Shown: one piece after another, positions 17,122 to 25,742 of the stretch
Position numbering within the stretch: position 1 is the stretch's first letter
Layout: every line of letters begins with the position of its first letter
NCBI RefSeq assembly: GCF_005144745.1
Contig: NZ_SWKK01000012.1
Coordinates: 206,627-270,626 of the forward strand
DNA length: 64,000 nt
Direction of reading: 5' to 3'
Origin: Flavobacterium sp. ASW18X
GTDB taxonomy: Bacteria; Bacteroidota; Bacteroidia; Flavobacteriales; Flavobacteriaceae
Notes under the pieces: model-generated
What the model was told of the DNA's origin: nothing
What the model saw: only the letters and a program-made list of their open reading frames with translations
Databases searched by the model: none
Translations under genes and position numbers: made by a program

Positions 17122-17608
17122 AATACAATTGTTCTAATAATAAATACATTTCCTCTCTTATAGCGCTGCTGGGGCGTCTAAAATTGTTGTTCATTAAGGA
17201 AAAGTATAGCAGATTACCTTTTTTTGTACGTAAGTAACCGGCAAGATTGCTTACCCCACCCATGGAACCGGATTTGGCATAAATAAAATTAGATTCTCTA
17301 TTCTGTGGCGTATTACTTATGGTACCGTTAGCATTCCATATAGGCAATAAGGAAAACAAGCGTGTACTATCCAATTCCTTATGCATTTTACCAAGTAATT
17401 GTACTACAGATGTAGGGGTAAATAGGTTATACCTAGATAAGCCAGAACCATCTACCCATAGGGGTTCTTCTAATATTCCTTGTAATCGGGTTTTTAATAG
17501 GTAATTACGCATAGCATCAAAAGACATGCTATCTGTTTGGTAAGCGGCGCTTGTAAGCATTAATTGCTCAGCTAAAAAATTATCACTCTTTCTTAGCATA
17601 TACTTCAA
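17111..17608 (-). pseudogene. C-terminal part of a frameshifted PBP4 (D-Ala-D-Ala carboxypeptidase)
   Basis: 165 codons in the frame -1 to the upstream half, starting at a TTG that overlaps its TGA stop (TTGA). It carries the last two catalytic motifs of PBP4/DacB: SDN at residues 8-10 (KSDNFLAEQL) and KSG at 112-114 (AKSGSMGGVSNLAGY), plus WVDGSGLSRYN. The active Ser/Lys lie in the other reading frame, so this part alone cannot work. Inserting one T at the junction (GATAGTT to GATAGTTT) joins the two frames without loss. It could be a real mutation, a sequencing error, or expressed by -1 frameshifting. Confidence 0.75.
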
Positions 17609-18438
17609 CTATCCGTTTCAATACCATTCAATAGCTTAGAAAGCGGTATAGGCTTTAAACTAAAACCAAGATTTGCCTTAGGGTGCTCTTGTTGTATGAG
17701 CGCCAATTGCAAGCTGTCTGACACAATAAAAGGTATATGTAGCGTGTCTTTTGTTGTATTTTTTTTAATGTAAAATCTATTCCTGTGCTGGTCTCTAGCA
17801 GTTTTAGTAGACTTAAAGGTTATGTTTTCTTTAAATAAAGCAGGAGCTACGGATTCTTCTCCTGTTATGGTACTTAAGCTAATTACGTTCCCGTACATGG
17901 GCATACTGGAGCGTTCAGCAGAAAAATAATAGGGATAATCTTCCCAAGCCCAACCAGGACCAAAGGGTTCAACAGTTGGGTAGTTTTTTACAATACGTAT
18001 GGTATTAAATTGTTTTAAAAAAGATAAGGCGGTACTATCCTTAAAATAAGGATGTCTCCATGTGGGGTCTCCTGTACCTTTTATATAAAGTGTATCGTTT
18101 TTAATTGTATACGCTAGAGCAGGTAACTTTTTAGGTAAGCTAGTTGCTGCCGTATAAAATGTAAATAATTTAGTGGTACTTGCAGGGATAAAATAGCGTT
18201 TGTGGTTATAGGCCAATAGGGTGTCTCCGTTTTGTGCATTTACCACCAAAACTCCTGTAAACTCTTGTTTAGTTTTAGCATGGTTTAATTGAACAATAAA
18301 CTTTTTGTTTTGCCGTTGAATCCTGGGGGTTGTGCAGTTTGTTAATAGTAAAACTATTAGTAAGAGACACATCAATCTAATAGTAAAATATTGATTTATA
18401 ACGGATTCTATATTTTGTTTTAAATTGATTAACAGCAT
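17605..18438 (-). pseudogene. N-terminal part of a frameshifted PBP4 (D-Ala-D-Ala carboxypeptidase)
   Basis: 277 codons ending at TGA 17605-17607. A signal with lipobox (LLLTNC, Cys35) suggests an envelope lipoprotein; Met23 is an alternative start giving a shorter n-region. The S-x-x-K motif ASTTK gives Ser87 and Lys90 (FIPASTTKLFTFY), preceded by VLVVNAQNGDTLLAYN, typical of peptidase family S13. The product stops just before the SxN motif found in the next frame. Combined with 17111-17608 the protein would be about 440 aa, the usual size of flavobacterial DacB homologues. Intact, it would trim peptidoglycan stems. Confidence 0.78.
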
Positions 18439-18531
18439 TTTTTCTTATAATTAACGTTTGTGATTGTTCAACAATAGTATTTTTATTTGTAAATTAATAG
18501 ACGACCATTTTAACCTAAATATCGACAAAAT

Positions 18532-18729
18532 ATGCCGAGAGCAATGCTTGATTACACCAAAACTGTGCTACAGAAAGTCAGTTTTGATGCGAAGTTGTTC
18601 GCAAGAGAGCTAGAAAAAGCAATAAACCGCTTACTGCCCAATGAGGTTGAAGAATTAAAAATCTGGTTGAATACCTACATTTATGATAAGCCAGAGTTAA
18701 GACAAAGTTTAATTTATTTAAAAAAGTAA
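18532..18729 (+). CDS. Conserved small cytoplasmic protein of Bacteroidota
   Basis: 65 aa beginning MPRAMLDYTKTVLQKVSFD, all helical and without a signal or membrane segment. From memory, short proteins with nearly the same opening and a shared core (KELxKAxxxLLPxEIEELKxW ... PELxQxLIYLK) recur throughout Flavobacteriia, which is strong conservation for an unnamed protein. Strong terminator directly after the stop. Function unknown; size and charge would fit a small adaptor or nucleic-acid-associated factor, but nothing in the sequence proves it. Confidence 0.85.
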   Translation: MPRAMLDYTKTVLQKVSFDAKLFARELEKAINRLLPNEVEELKIWLNTYIYDKPELRQSLIYLKK

Positions 18730-18730
18730 T

Positions 18731-18760
18731 AAAAAGCCACTCATACTTGAGTGGCTTTTT
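18731..18760 (+). terminator. Terminator after the 65-aa conserved gene
   Basis: AAAAAGCCACTCA-N4-TGAGTGGCTTTTT, a perfect 13-bp stem with T run, 2 bp after the stop codon. Confidence 0.88.
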
Positions 18761-18958
18761 TATTTTCAATACGTCTTATCATAATACTCGTGTTAAAATA
18801 TTTAGATATAAATAGGATATTTCTCACAATAAATGTGTTAATTTGTTTATATTGGTTTAAGATGTTGCTTAGGAAACTGGGTGTCAATCATTTTTTATTA
18901 ATGATCTAGAAACCGTCCCTTTAAGCAAGTCTTCCTCAGTTCTTGTTTAATAGATGTT

Positions 18959-21900
18959 ATGTCGGTTTTAGATCATATGGCAAATAAGAATCCCCATACT
19001 AACAAAGTCCTAGCTAATAATGCGCCTTCATTTTTAAATGATTTATACAATAAATCCCCTTTTGGCATTGCAAAACTTGATAGCGATGGTCATTTTATGC
19101 AAGTAAATCAAAGATTCTGTACCATCACTTCGTATAAGGAAACAGATTTGCTCAGCATGCGTTTTATAGATGTTTTGGCTCCTATAGAAATAGAAGATAA
19201 ATCCAATCCCATACCCTTCGGATTTAATCAAAAAGACTATGCTACCATTTGCTTAGTAACTCCGAATCAGAATAAAATAAAGGCTAAAGTACATATTAAT
19301 TCTGGTGAAGAAGACGGCAAAGCCTACTATACCTTGGTAATTGTAGATTATAGTGAAAAGCAAACGGTTGTCTCTACTCTGCAATTGCCAGAGCAAAATT
19401 GGTTTGAGAGAGCTTTTAATGATGCTAATGTGGGTATGTGTTTGTGTAATGCACAAGGCGATATATTACGTGTCAACAATTGGCTTGTGGCAAATATGCA
19501 GTATACCAAAGAGGAGTTTTTACAACTTAATTTAGGTGATGTAACTCATCCAGAAGAATTGAAAATTGGACTGAAACGCTTTAAAGAAGTCCGTAATGGT
19601 TCTCGAGACTCGTATAGTTTAGAGCAGCGTGTATTTAAAAAGGATACTACTGTTTTTTGGGTAGAAGTTTATGTGTCTGCTCTGCGAGAAAACAGTGGAG
19701 CTGATGATAGATTTGCTGTAATTGTTTTAGATATATCCAAACAGAAAAAGGCTGCAGAAAAACTGAACCATAATAATATTTTTCTAAAATCGCTCATTGA
19801 TAACCTTCCTATACCCATATTTTGGAAAGATAAAAACAGTGTTTATCAAGGCTGCAATTCAAAATTTGCAGAAAATGTGGGCTTAAAGAGCACAGAAGAA
19901 GCAATAGGAAAAACGGATTATGATTTTTTCTGGAATGCAGGATACAGCAAAACTTACCAGGAAAAAGATGCAATGGTCATAAACTCTGGGAGACCCATAC
20001 TTAATTATGAAGAGCGCTACCAAATTCGTGGAGAAGAAGAGGAGGGTTGGGTGCTGACGAGCAAAGTACCTTTGAAAATAAATGGGGAAATAATTGGTGT
20101 TATTGGTTTTGGATTAGATATTACAGATTTTAAACAAGTAAAAAGTCAGGTTCATAAACAAAATGATTTTTTAAGGGCATTAATTGATTACCTACCCAAT
20201 CAGGTTTTTTGGAAAGATGCTGAATGTGTCTACCAGGGCTGCAATGCAGAATTTGCAGCAATCGTGGGTCTAGAGCATCCAGAGCAAGTAATTGGTAAAA
20301 CCGATTTTGACTTTACTAGGAATACCAAACATGCTCAAAGCTATGTGGATTGGGATAAAAAGGTAATGGCCAAGGGCGAACCTGTTCTTAATTTAGAAGA
20401 GCGTTATTTTAAAGCAGATGGCAAAGAAGGTTGGGTGTTAACTAGTAAGATTCCTCTTTGGAACCCAGAAAAGACTAAGGTTACCGGCCTTTTAGGATTT
20501 TGTGTAGATATTTCTAACATTAAAGAGATAGAGGCGGAGCTAAAACAACAGAAAGATTTTCTTAGACTATTAATAGATAATATGCCAAACCAAGTGTTTT
20601 GGAAGGATAAGGAAAGCCGTTATTTAGGTTGTAATACCAAATTTGCGCGGGAGTTTGGCCTTGCTTCTACAGATGATGTCATTGGTAAAACAGACCATGA
20701 TTTGGGATTAAACAGTGAATTTGCCGATAAGTTTGTAGAAGCCGATAAAAAAGTCATAGACTCTGGTTTTCCATTATTAAATATGGAAGGTTCTTATGAA
20801 GATATTGAAGGGCAATTGCATTGGGGACTTACCAATAAATTACCATTAGTACTTAATGATGAAATTATTGGACTCCTAGGGTTCTGTGTGGATATTTCCA
20901 GTTTAAAAAGAGTACAGTCTGCTCTTGAATTTCAAAATAGAGCGTATGAAGCTCTGAACAAAAATTTAGTAAAAACCAACAACGAGCTTATTGCCGCCAA
21001 AGAAAAGGCTGAAGAGAGTAGTAGATTAAAATCTGAATTTTTGAACAATATGTCTCATGAAATTAGAACGCCCATGAATGGTATTATTGGTTTTTCTCAG
21101 CTTCTAGAGGAGGCTAATACCACAGAAGAGCGGCAAACCTACATTAATATTATACAAAATAGCAGCAAGCAGTTGCTACGTATTATAAACGACATATTAG
21201 AGATTTCCATTCTCGAGTCTAAAAAAATAAAACTACAAAGAACACACTTAAATCTAAATAGCTTTTTACTAGAACTGTATTCTGTATTTGGCTTAAAATC
21301 AAACAATTCTAAAATACAATTACAGTTAGAAATGCCCTTAGAAGATGAGGATAGTTACATTTATACAGATGGCTCCAAAATCAGAAAAATTTTAGAAAAT
21401 TTGTTGGAAAATGCAATAAAATTCACCCCCCAAGGGCACGTAAAATTTGGATATTACATAAAAGACAAGGGTTTGATTATTTACGTGGAAGACACCGGTA
21501 TTGGTATATTAGAAGAACACAAAGATGTCATATTTGAGCGCTTTGTACAAGGCAGGGAAAATGCAGCGGTAGATTATGGAGGTTTGGGTTTAGGCTTAGC
21601 CATTTCTATGGAAAATGCAGTGTTATTAAATGGTAATTTAGCAGTACAATCAGCAGAAGGACAGGGCTCTACTTTTCTATTGACCATACCCCTTGGAGAA
21701 GAAGACTTTAAAGGACAGACAATTGGAGATATCCCAACACCCTATGAAGACCAACTAAAACAGTTTGTAGTTCTAATTGCAGAAGACGAGGAGATAAACT
21801 ATTTCTTTTTAAATACTTATATCAAGAAAATTAAAGAAGCACAGCTTACTGTTATAAGAGCTAGAGACGGGGAAGAGGCTGTAGAATTTTGTAAAGAGCA

Positions 21901-22132
21901 TCCAGAAATAGACTTAATTCTAATGGATGTAAAAATGCCAATCATGGATGGGTTAGAAGCAACCGAAATCATCAAAAAAATGCGTCCAGATTTACCCATT
22001 GTGGTACAAACTGCTTTTTCTTTAGAAGAAGATAAAGCAAAAGCTTTTGAGGCGGGTTGTGATGGTTTCTTGTCTAAACCTATAGATAAGAACTTATTAA
22101 AAGATGTGTTACAAGAAAAATTGGGTTTCTAG
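18959..22132 (+). CDS. Soluble hybrid histidine kinase with five PAS domains and a receiver
   Basis: 1057 aa, no membrane helix. Order: PAS1 (about 25-140), PAS2 (145-262), three near-identical PAS domains starting at about 270, 400 and 529, each with the pattern [N/Y]xPxxxFWKDxxxxYxGCNxxFA...GLxxxxxxIGKTDxD; coiled linker; HisKA with SHEIRTPMNGIIGF (phosphoacceptor His700); HATPase_c with NLLENAIKF and GLGLGLAIS; C-terminal receiver with phosphoacceptor Asp990 (LILMDVKMP) and KPID lysine. The triplicated PAS units look like internal duplication. It probably phosphorylates its own receiver and passes the phosphate to a partner encoded elsewhere. Signal unknown. Its 3' end overlaps oxyR by 4 bp, convergent. 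Confidence 0.94.
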   Translation: MSVLDHMANKNPHTNKVLANNAPSFLNDLYNKSPFGIAKLDSDGHFMQVNQRFCTITSYKETDLLSMRFIDVLAPIEIEDKSNPIPFGFNQKDYATICLVTPNQNKIKAKVHINSGEEDGKAYYTLVIVDYSEKQTVVSTLQLPEQNWFERAFNDANVGMCLCNAQGDILRVNNWLVANMQYTKEEFLQLNLGDVTHPEELKIGLKRFKEVRNGSRDSYSLEQRVFKKDTTVFWVEVYVSALRENSGADDRFAVIVLDISKQKKAAEKLNHNNIFLKSLIDNLPIPIFWKDKNSVYQGCNSKFAENVGLKSTEEAIGKTDYDFFWNAGYSKTYQEKDAMVINSGRPILNYEERYQIRGEEEEGWVLTSKVPLKINGEIIGVIGFGLDITDFKQVKSQVHKQNDFLRALIDYLPNQVFWKDAECVYQGCNAEFAAIVGLEHPEQVIGKTDFDFTRNTKHAQSYVDWDKKVMAKGEPVLNLEERYFKADGKEGWVLTSKIPLWNPEKTKVTGLLGFCVDISNIKEIEAELKQQKDFLRLLIDNMPNQVFWKDKESRYLGCNTKFAREFGLASTDDVIGKTDHDLGLNSEFADKFVEADKKVIDSGFPLLNMEGSYEDIEGQLHWGLTNKLPLVLNDEIIGLLGFCVDISSLKRVQSALEFQNRAYEALNKNLVKTNNELIAAKEKAEESSRLKSEFLNNMSHEIRTPMNGIIGFSQLLEEANTTEERQTYINIIQNSSKQLLRIINDILEISILESKKIKLQRTHLNLNSFLLELYSVFGLKSNNSKIQLQLEMPLEDEDSYIYTDGSKIRKILENLLENAIKFTPQGHVKFGYYIKDKGLIIYVEDTGIGILEEHKDVIFERFVQGRENAAVDYGGLGLGLAISMENAVLLNGNLAVQSAEGQGSTFLLTIPLGEEDFKGQTIGDIPTPYEDQLKQFVVLIAEDEEINYFFLNTYIKKIKEAQLTVIRARDGEEAVEFCKEHPEIDLILMDVKMPIMDGLEATEIIKKMRPDLPIVVQTAFSLEEDKAKAFEAGCDGFLSKPIDKNLLKDVLQEKLGF

Positions 22133-23076
22133 TCTTTTTTAGTGTTAACAGGACTTATGATTTCTACATCTTGAAAAGCAATTGCACCGCGTACAATACC
22201 AGCAATAGTTTCTCTTAAAGCCTCTGTAATTTGCATTTTTAATTCGCTTTTATGGTAAATAAGACTAATTTCTCTTGCGGGAGAGGGTTTGGTAAAATGC
22301 CTTAGATTTTTCTTCTTAGCATCATCCAAGTCCATGGTATTTAAATAGGGCAATAAGGTCATCCCTAAACCTTCATTAGACAAGTTGATTAAAGTTTCAA
22401 AACTGCCACTTTCTATCTGGAAATGCTCTCCTACCTTGTTTTTAGGTGACTTGCACAAGTTAATTACCCCATCTCTAAAGCAATGCCCATCTTGTAGTAA
22501 TAAAACATCTGCTATTTCTAAATCGGCAGTTTCTATTTCTTTTTTCTCATGTAACCGATGATTTTGAGGTATGTAACCTACAAAAGGCTCATAGTACAAT
22601 GGTCTTTCCTTAATAGAGGAAACCTCTAATGGCGTGGCGGCTATAGCGGCGTCTAAATGACCGTCCTGTAGATTTTCTATAAGCGTATCGGTAGCCTGTT
22701 CTTTTATAATCAGGTTTACCTTTGGGTATTTTTTTATAAAAGTAGAAAGAAACATGGGCAATAATGTAGGCATTACAGTAGGGATTATTCCCAATACAAA
22801 ATCACCTCCAATAAAGCCTTTATCTTGGTCCACAATATCTTTAATACGGTCTGCTTCTGCAACAATATTCTTTGCTTGCGCTACAATTTTAGCCCCTACC
22901 TCTGTTATGCCAATAGGCTTTTTGCTTCGGTCAAAAATTAAAATATCAAGCTCGTCTTCTAATTTCTGCACTTGCATGCTTAGCGTTGGTTGCGTTACAA
23001 AGCTTTTCTCTGCAGCTAGGGTAAAGTTGCGGTGTTCTGCAACGGCTAAAACATATTGCAATTGGGTAATGGTCAT
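22129..23076 (-). CDS. oxyR: Hydrogen-peroxide sensing LysR-type regulator OxyR
   Basis: 315 aa. N-terminal winged helix MTITQLQYVLAVAEHRNFT/LAAEKSFVTQPTLSMQVQKLE, then the LysR effector domain. The peroxide-sensing cysteines fall at Cys199 and Cys208 (HCFRDGVINLC), with the same numbering and spacing as E. coli OxyR. Oxidation to the Cys199-Cys208 disulfide should activate it. It is divergent from dps, and the 132-bp gap contains a perfect LysR-type dyad (23107-23129) 30 bp from its start, consistent with autoregulation and dps induction. Confidence 0.95.
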   Translation of the reverse strand: MTITQLQYVLAVAEHRNFTLAAEKSFVTQPTLSMQVQKLEDELDILIFDRSKKPIGITEVGAKIVAQAKNIVAEADRIKDIVDQDKGFIGGDFVLGIIPTVMPTLLPMFLSTFIKKYPKVNLIIKEQATDTLIENLQDGHLDAAIAATPLEVSSIKERPLYYEPFVGYIPQNHRLHEKKEIETADLEIADVLLLQDGHCFRDGVINLCKSPKNKVGEHFQIESGSFETLINLSNEGLGMTLLPYLNTMDLDDAKKKNLRHFTKPSPAREISLIYHKSELKMQITEALRETIAGIVRGAIAFQDVEIISPVNTKKD

Positions 23077-23106
23077 GCCTATAAATTAAAGCGATAAAGA
23101 TATAAA

Positions 23107-23129
23107 TTACATCAATTAAAACTATGTAA
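23107..23129. promoter_or_regulatory. oxyR/dps: LysR-type (OxyR) binding dyad between oxyR and dps
   Basis: TTACAT-N11-ATGTAA: perfect 6-bp arms containing the T-N11-A LysR box. It lies 30 bp from the oxyR start and 79 bp from the dps start, the standard position for a divergent LysR site. OxyR is the obvious ligand given its location; this is inference from position and symmetry. Confidence 0.65.
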
Positions 23130-23208
23130 AAAGCCTCTAAGTATTGCGTAAATTTATATCAGAATTAAAGCGACCTTAAAACAGAAATAAACATAAAAGC
23201 ACAGCAAC

Positions 23209-23682
23209 ATGAAAACAAATAAAATAGGTTTAGACCAAGAAAAATCAGTAGCACTTAGCAAAGATTTAAATACCTTACTCGCTAATTTTCAACAATACTA
23301 CTTAAACCTTAGAGGGGTACACTGGAATATAAAGGGGAAACGTTTTTTTGATTTACATGAAAAGTTTGAAGAATTGTATGTGGATGCCAATTTAAAAGTT
23401 GATGAGATTGCCGAACGTATTTTAACATTGGGGGGTACACCTTTGCATACGTTTGAAGATTATACCAATGCAGCAAAAGTGCCGGTGGGTAAAAACATAA
23501 CCAAGGATGTAGAAGCTGTACAATTAATCGTAGATTCCTTAAGCGAATTGTTAACTATTGAAAGAGAAATTTTAGATGCTTCTGACGATGCCAATGATGA
23601 AGGAACCAATGCAATGATGAGTGACTTGATTACCGAGCAGGAAAAAACCGTTTGGATGTTTACCGCTTGGTTATCAGAATAA
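23209..23682 (+). CDS. dps: Dps-family ferritin-like DNA-protection protein
   Basis: 157 aa, standard Dps length. The intersubunit ferroxidase ligands are present in VHWNIKGKRFFDLHEKFEELYVDANLKVDEIAERI (His, His, Asp, Glu). The C-terminal helix LITEQEKTVWMFTAWLSE is typical; there is a short basic N-terminal tail. The protein forms 12-mers that oxidise Fe(II) with peroxide and protect DNA. Divergent from oxyR with a shared LysR dyad, so peroxide induction through OxyR is expected. Confidence 0.95.
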   Translation: MKTNKIGLDQEKSVALSKDLNTLLANFQQYYLNLRGVHWNIKGKRFFDLHEKFEELYVDANLKVDEIAERILTLGGTPLHTFEDYTNAAKVPVGKNITKDVEAVQLIVDSLSELLTIEREILDASDDANDEGTNAMMSDLITEQEKTVWMFTAWLSE

Positions 23683-23703
23683 GAGAGTATCGGTTTAGAA
23701 GAG

Positions 23704-23733
23704 AAAAGTCCCGCTAAAGAGCGGGACTTTTTT
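23704..23733. terminator. Terminator after dps, shared with the DUF2141 gene
   Basis: AAAAGTCCCGCT-N4-AGCGGGACTTTTTT, between convergent dps and the DUF2141 gene ending at 23737. Confidence 0.86.
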
Positions 23734-23736
23734 AGT

Positions 23737-24153
23737 TTAAAATCTTATGGTGTGGCTCACTGGTTCTTCTGCAACAGTAAAGGAAGAATCCTTAAATGTT
23801 GGTGGTCCGTACATATTTATTTCTCCTGTTGTACCATAGCTTTCTTTGGGCATACCGTTAGCTTGGAAATCCATTTTGTTATTACCGTTAGCATCATGCA
23901 ATATCATAATTGCATATGTGCCTGGGGCAACGTTCTCAAAAGTGATGGTTACAGCCCCTTTTTTCGCAGCAACAGAGGACATTTTTAATCCTTGAGCTTT
24001 CATAAAAGTTTCTGCTGTATGTAAACCGGCCAAAAGGGTTCCTTCACTATTCAGCACATTTTCAATGGTTACACTTACGGTAACACCATCGGTTTGCGCT
24101 TTGCTAAAGGTTAACGTACATACAATTGCGAATAGGGACAACAAGGTTTTCAT
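23737..24153 (-). CDS. Secreted DUF2141 protein
   Basis: 138 aa with a signal peptide (KTLLSLFAIVCTLTFSKA). The DUF2141 pattern is clear: VTVSVTIENVLNSEGTLLAGLH, TFENVAPGTYAIMILHDANGNNKMDFQANGMPKESYG. The HDxNxNxKxD stretch resembles a calcium-binding loop. The family is periplasmic or secreted and uncharacterised. Single-gene unit sharing a terminator with dps. Confidence 0.9.
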   Translation of the reverse strand: MKTLLSLFAIVCTLTFSKAQTDGVTVSVTIENVLNSEGTLLAGLHTAETFMKAQGLKMSSVAAKKGAVTITFENVAPGTYAIMILHDANGNNKMDFQANGMPKESYGTTGEINMYGPPTFKDSSFTVAEEPVSHTIRF

Positions 24154-24265
24154 ATTTTTTGTTTTAGTAGTTAATGAACAGGGTAAAACTCATTAAATTC
24201 CACTCACTATTCAATTGTGAGTTACCCAATTGTAGATTTTGCTTACCCAACTGTGCTATAACATT

Positions 24266-24739
24266 CTAAAACCTATATTCCATCTGAATATCGGCACGTT
24301 CATACGGAGATGGTGGCCCCTCTATTTCTACAAAACCGAGCTTCTCATATAATTTAATGGCTGGTACAAGTACACGGTTACTTTCTATAAAAATGTTCTT
24401 TGCACCTAAACTTTTGGCTTTAGCTATAATGTGTTCCCCTAATAAATACCCTACTCGTTTGCCTTGGGCTTTTGGAGTAACCCCCATCTTGGCCAATTCG
24501 TAATCAAAACGGTTGCCATCCATTTTAATCAAGGCACAAACTCCTACCACTTCTTTGTCCAATAAGGCAACAGCAATATAACCGCCTTGGTCTATTATAT
24601 TTTCTTGTGGATGATCCAACGCTTTAAAATCTGATGGCTCCATTTTAAAATACTGTTCTATCCATTGCTGATTAATCGCCTTAAAAGCGGCGGCATACGC
24701 AGAGGTAAACGGGACTATTTTAAAGCTGTCATTCATCAT
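24266..24739 (-). CDS. GNAT-family N-acetyltransferase
   Basis: 157 aa. The acetyl-CoA loop is KMGVTPKAQGKRVGYLLGEHII (motif A, Q/RxxGxG/A variant), followed by AKSLGAKNIFIESNRVLVPAIKLYEKLGFVEI (motif B). It starts directly after the TAG of the upstream membrane-protein gene (TAGATGATG), so translation is probably coupled. It is the last gene of a PaiB / membrane protein / GNAT operon. Bacillus paiA/paiB pairs likewise combine a GNAT enzyme (a polyamine acetyltransferase) with PaiB, so this may be a PaiA analogue, though homology to PaiA itself is not evident. Confidence 0.88.
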   Translation of the reverse strand: MMNDSFKIVPFTSAYAAAFKAINQQWIEQYFKMEPSDFKALDHPQENIIDQGGYIAVALLDKEVVGVCALIKMDGNRFDYELAKMGVTPKAQGKRVGYLLGEHIIAKAKSLGAKNIFIESNRVLVPAIKLYEKLGFVEIEGPPSPYERADIQMEYRF

Positions 24740-25054
24740 CTATTTAATTTTTCGTATCCAATAAATAAATTGCCCAAGGCCACTTAAAAATAGAAAGCTT
24801 AAAAATTTTATTAATTTTTTCTGTTCTTTATTTTTAAATATAAGTCTGGTATAGAAAATTATGCTCCAAGCATTTATAAATAAAAGATGTATTATTAATA
24901 GATAAGTATACTTGCTTCCTATAAAACTAATGGATTCAGTGTTTTTAATCAAAAATATAGCAACTAGAGGAGACAGTGTTTTAATCCAGAAGTAAGTATT
25001 AATAACTAAAGGAAATATTCCTAAAAAACGAGAAAGGGTTTTACGATTCATCAC
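24740..25054 (-). CDS. Small multi-pass membrane protein between paiB and GNAT genes
   Basis: 104 aa with about three hydrophobic helices (residues 9-36, 50-68, 84-98) and a lysine-rich loop (FKNKEQKKLIKF). It is strongly Phe/Ile/Leu-rich. Its start overlaps the PaiB stop by 4 bp and its stop abuts the GNAT start, so it is a bona fide coupled gene. I do not recognise a family. Confidence 0.65.
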   Translation of the reverse strand: MMNRKTLSRFLGIFPLVINTYFWIKTLSPLVAIFLIKNTESISFIGSKYTYLLIIHLLFINAWSIIFYTRLIFKNKEQKKLIKFLSFLFLSGLGQFIYWIRKIK

Positions 25055-25653
25055 TTTTTCATTTTATCGGCAACAGCTTTACTGGCTGCAGTATCCAATT
25101 CTTTTAATTCTGACATAATTGTAGCATGGTCTTCACTACGGGTCTGACTCATTTTGTAAGCGGCCTGTATATCTGTAATTTTAACTTTAAACCCTACCGT
25201 GCCTTTAACTTGGCGTAAGGTTTTAGAAGAAAATTTAGATAAGTCGATAGGATTTTTAGCCATTTGCTCATATTTCTCTACTAATCGATGCATCGATGCC
25301 ATAGTTTCCTCCTCAGAAAGCACTTTTAGATTTCCATAAACATGTACGGCAATATAATTCCATGTGGGTACTTCCTCTTCTTTATACCATGAAGAAGAAA
25401 TATAATGGTGTGGACCATTGAAAATACATAATACTTCTTTCCCGTCAACTAAAGCCTTTGCTTGCGGATTCGCCTTGGCCAAATGACTCACCAAAATGGC
25501 TTCCCCATCGTTATCTGTTTCCAATTCTAACGGAATGTGGGTACCCCATGGTTTACCTTCCACTTGGTCTATTAAGATGCCAAAGCTATTTGCTTGTATA
25601 AATGCTTTTACTTCTTCTATATTTTCATTTTGATAATAGTGTGGTATGTACAT
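25051..25653 (-). CDS. PaiB-family FMN-binding protein
   Basis: 200 aa. Matches PaiB (FMN-binding negative transcriptional regulator): MYIPHYYQNENIEEVKAFIQANSFGILI, then HIPLELE, VLSHLAKANPQAKALVDGKEVLCIFNGPHHYISSSWY, VPTWNYIAVHVYG, and LVEKYEQ. The split-barrel fold is that of FMN-binding oxidases. In Bacillus PaiB is linked to control of sporulation and protease genes; here a flavin-linked role is as likely. First gene of a three-gene operon. Confidence 0.92.
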   Translation of the reverse strand: MYIPHYYQNENIEEVKAFIQANSFGILIDQVEGKPWGTHIPLELETDNDGEAILVSHLAKANPQAKALVDGKEVLCIFNGPHHYISSSWYKEEEVPTWNYIAVHVYGNLKVLSEEETMASMHRLVEKYEQMAKNPIDLSKFSSKTLRQVKGTVGFKVKITDIQAAYKMSQTRSEDHATIMSELKELDTAASKAVADKMKK

Positions 25654-25742
25654 GCTGTAAAGGAGCTCATTTAATTTAACAGATTAAACATACTCTTTTT
25701 TCAATTAAGAATGCTCATACAGAGCGTTTACCTTGTTTTAGT

